From Mnemiopsis leidyi (lineage: Eukaryota > Ctenophora > Tentaculata > Lobata > Bolinopsidae), in NCBI GenBank assembly GCA_000226015.1, contig JH152975.1:162136-226135 (forward strand): 64,000 nucleotides of DNA, in the 5' to 3' direction. The notes below the pieces were generated by a model. It saw only the letters and a list, made by a program, of their open reading frames with translations, searched no databases and was not told where the DNA came from. A program made the translations under genes and the position numbers. Below are positions 62,290 to 64,000 of the stretch, piece by piece (the first letter of the stretch is position 1; each line of letters begins with the position of its first letter).

Positions 62290-64000
62290 TTCATGTGCTC
62301 CTTCAAGATAGGGACATAATGCTGCACTGTACATGCGTTCTCACGGACTTATTTTAGTTTTAAGTTTACATTGTACTAAGTGTGGAAGACAAGTGTAATA
62401 TGTCTATATTTTGCACCATTAAAAACCACAAGTCTAAACAAATTATTTAATCTTGCTTGTCTGCTGGCACGATGTAAAAATTCCAATCAATTTGTGATTC
62501 ATTCGGCACAGTGAATGATGATCACTGTTAGGTTGCAACTGCATAGTAACATTGACTAGAACAGTCGATGAGTGTTAATAATCGGGCGTATTATTTGAAG
62601 CATAGTCGAGGAGATGTCAACTGTAAAGCAGAACAATGATTATGTGAAGAGCCGGTAGCACGGGTTAGAGTGATCAAAACTGTTCAAATTTTCAACCATC
62701 CTGTAGCTCTTATGGAGTTTAACTCTTACCTATTAACAATTAAGTTCCAAAATATTAATTTTTAGGATATTTTTGGGCGCACTAATTTCAGGAAATCTTA
62801 TGTTCTGTCAAACAAACTAAACAATGTAAATCTACTAACACAAGCAAAGGGTATAAGTGTATAAGTCAACATTTGAACTTCTAAACGGATACCCCATCGG
62901 ATGCTTGCAATTTAAGCTCTTACTTACTTTACTTACTTTAAAGTAAGTAAGCTCACATACTTAAATTCCCGACCAAAACCAATATTTACCGAAAAACGAC
63001 CGAATATTCTTAACGTTTCTATCAGATACTTCACCCTGCTGCCTAGCAACCGTGATAGAAATCTACCTGCAGTGACTCTTATTGCAAAACGATAAGTCCT
63101 CTTTTTGTTGAACAGTTAAACTTCTACTAATTAAAAGAAGATGATTCTATGCCTAATACTCTAATACCCGACTAAACGTCTTTTAAGGCTGGAGGCATCG
63201 AATCCAGGAATGATTTCTTTACTAAAGTTGTTTGAAGTACGAGAAATCCTACAAAATATATCATTCAACCAATTCTACATATGGTTTACCATGTCAAATG
63301 TGAATAATGCACATCTCTGGCACATTACAGAAATGAATAACCCCTCCTAGTTACTACAATATTTTATCATGTACAGTATGTGGTATAGCTCCTTTGTCAC
63401 ACGAAGGTTGTGAAGATGTCAACCTGCCTTCAAGTTGCTGGCTACTCTCTCTCGATCACTAACGGATACCACTGCCAGGACACCACCCACGCTGCTTTAT
63501 TAATGAATTGAGATGGCGAGCAAGAGGCCGATTGTACTGAGTTATATAAGCTGAAGGTCCTGCGTGTGTGCGTGTGTGTGTGGCTAATTAGCTTGATTAA
63601 TTTACTGAAGGGAGCTTTTGACGACGTTATTTCGGTAATTAGACGTCATTGGTTTTCGTCACGGAGCGGAGATAGTCATTACAGGGGATTAACATGAGAT
63701 CGGCTTACTGTAATGGAGTCTGCTGTGCCACGGGGTTCCTGGAAATTTGGTATTATTGCCGTGTTTAATTCACCGCACGTCCCAGAAATTTGTCCTTGAG
63801 TTTTATGAAACTTAAAGTTAAATTGGCGAGCAGGAGTGAAGTTCGAACAAGTTGAAACTTTACAGGTACGGCTGTCACGTGATTTAAGTGCAACATGTTT
63901 CAGTCTACAAGACATGAAACTTAGAAGTTATGCTGCTAAGAAACTTGGAAACTTAGTAGTAGACTAGTAGTAGCAGTAGTCGTTAAGTCTAGAAGTTTAG
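62290..64000. other. right-hand end, no gene recognised
   Basis: Contains a small palindrome of 'cttactttaaagtaag' type at 62923-62951 and a short (gt)n run at 63561-63580. No coding exon was recognised to the window end. Confidence 0.45.

Overview
The window looks like nuclear DNA of an animal. Genes are split by GT-AG introns, intergenic space is AT-rich, and there are many decayed LINEs, SINE-like units, DNA transposons and satellites. The gene content (SRCR plus GCC2/GCC3-type surface proteins, single-domain 'GCWKD...WANDVY' secreted proteins, a tandem C-type lectin, CR1-like LINEs with an esterase ORF1) suggests a marine invertebrate, most likely a cnidarian or another early-branching animal. 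The species cannot be settled from this sequence alone.

The best anchored gene is a complete 11-exon, 424-residue SELENOI/EPT1-type ethanolaminephosphotransferase on the + strand (4790-22098), with a perfect CDP-alcohol phosphotransferase signature. Its introns hold other genes in antisense. Intron 2 (5147-14362) carries three tandem minus-strand genes for type I membrane proteins (signal peptide, SRCR-like domain, GCC2/GCC3-type cysteine repeats, one TM, short tyrosine-containing tail). One copy is intact, one has a single-base frameshift, and one has a TGA exactly where its paralogues encode cysteine. Intron 4 carries a complete six-exon minus-strand cytosolic sulfotransferase (15252-18194).

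From 27 to 36 kb there is a second surface or secreted protein zone. It has three or four tandem copies of a two-exon unit (signal-peptide exon plus one 1-1 phase cysteine-domain exon) on the + strand, with a hAT transposon between copies B and C and a pogo-like MITE inside that transposon. It ends with a single-exon secreted protein with two C-type lectin-like domains on the minus strand. A small Ly6/uPAR-type GPI-anchored protein lies at 60.3-60.8 kb (minus). About 1.3 kb upstream of it is a dense cluster of six CACGTG E-boxes.

The rest is mostly repeat-rich. A CR1-like LINE runs off the left edge. A solitary LINE ORF1-like gene lies at 42-43 kb, and two copies of another LINE family at 45 and 49 kb. 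SINE-like units and a shared GC-rich module occupy 41-48 kb, and a 684-bp mariner-like foldback element lies at 54.9-55.6 kb. The first two catalytic-domain exons of a CAMK/AMPK-family kinase (HUNK-like) lie at 49.9-50.4 kb; its later exons were not found in the window. All exon structures were read by eye from splice signals, reading-frame phase and protein similarity recalled from memory, with no transcript support.
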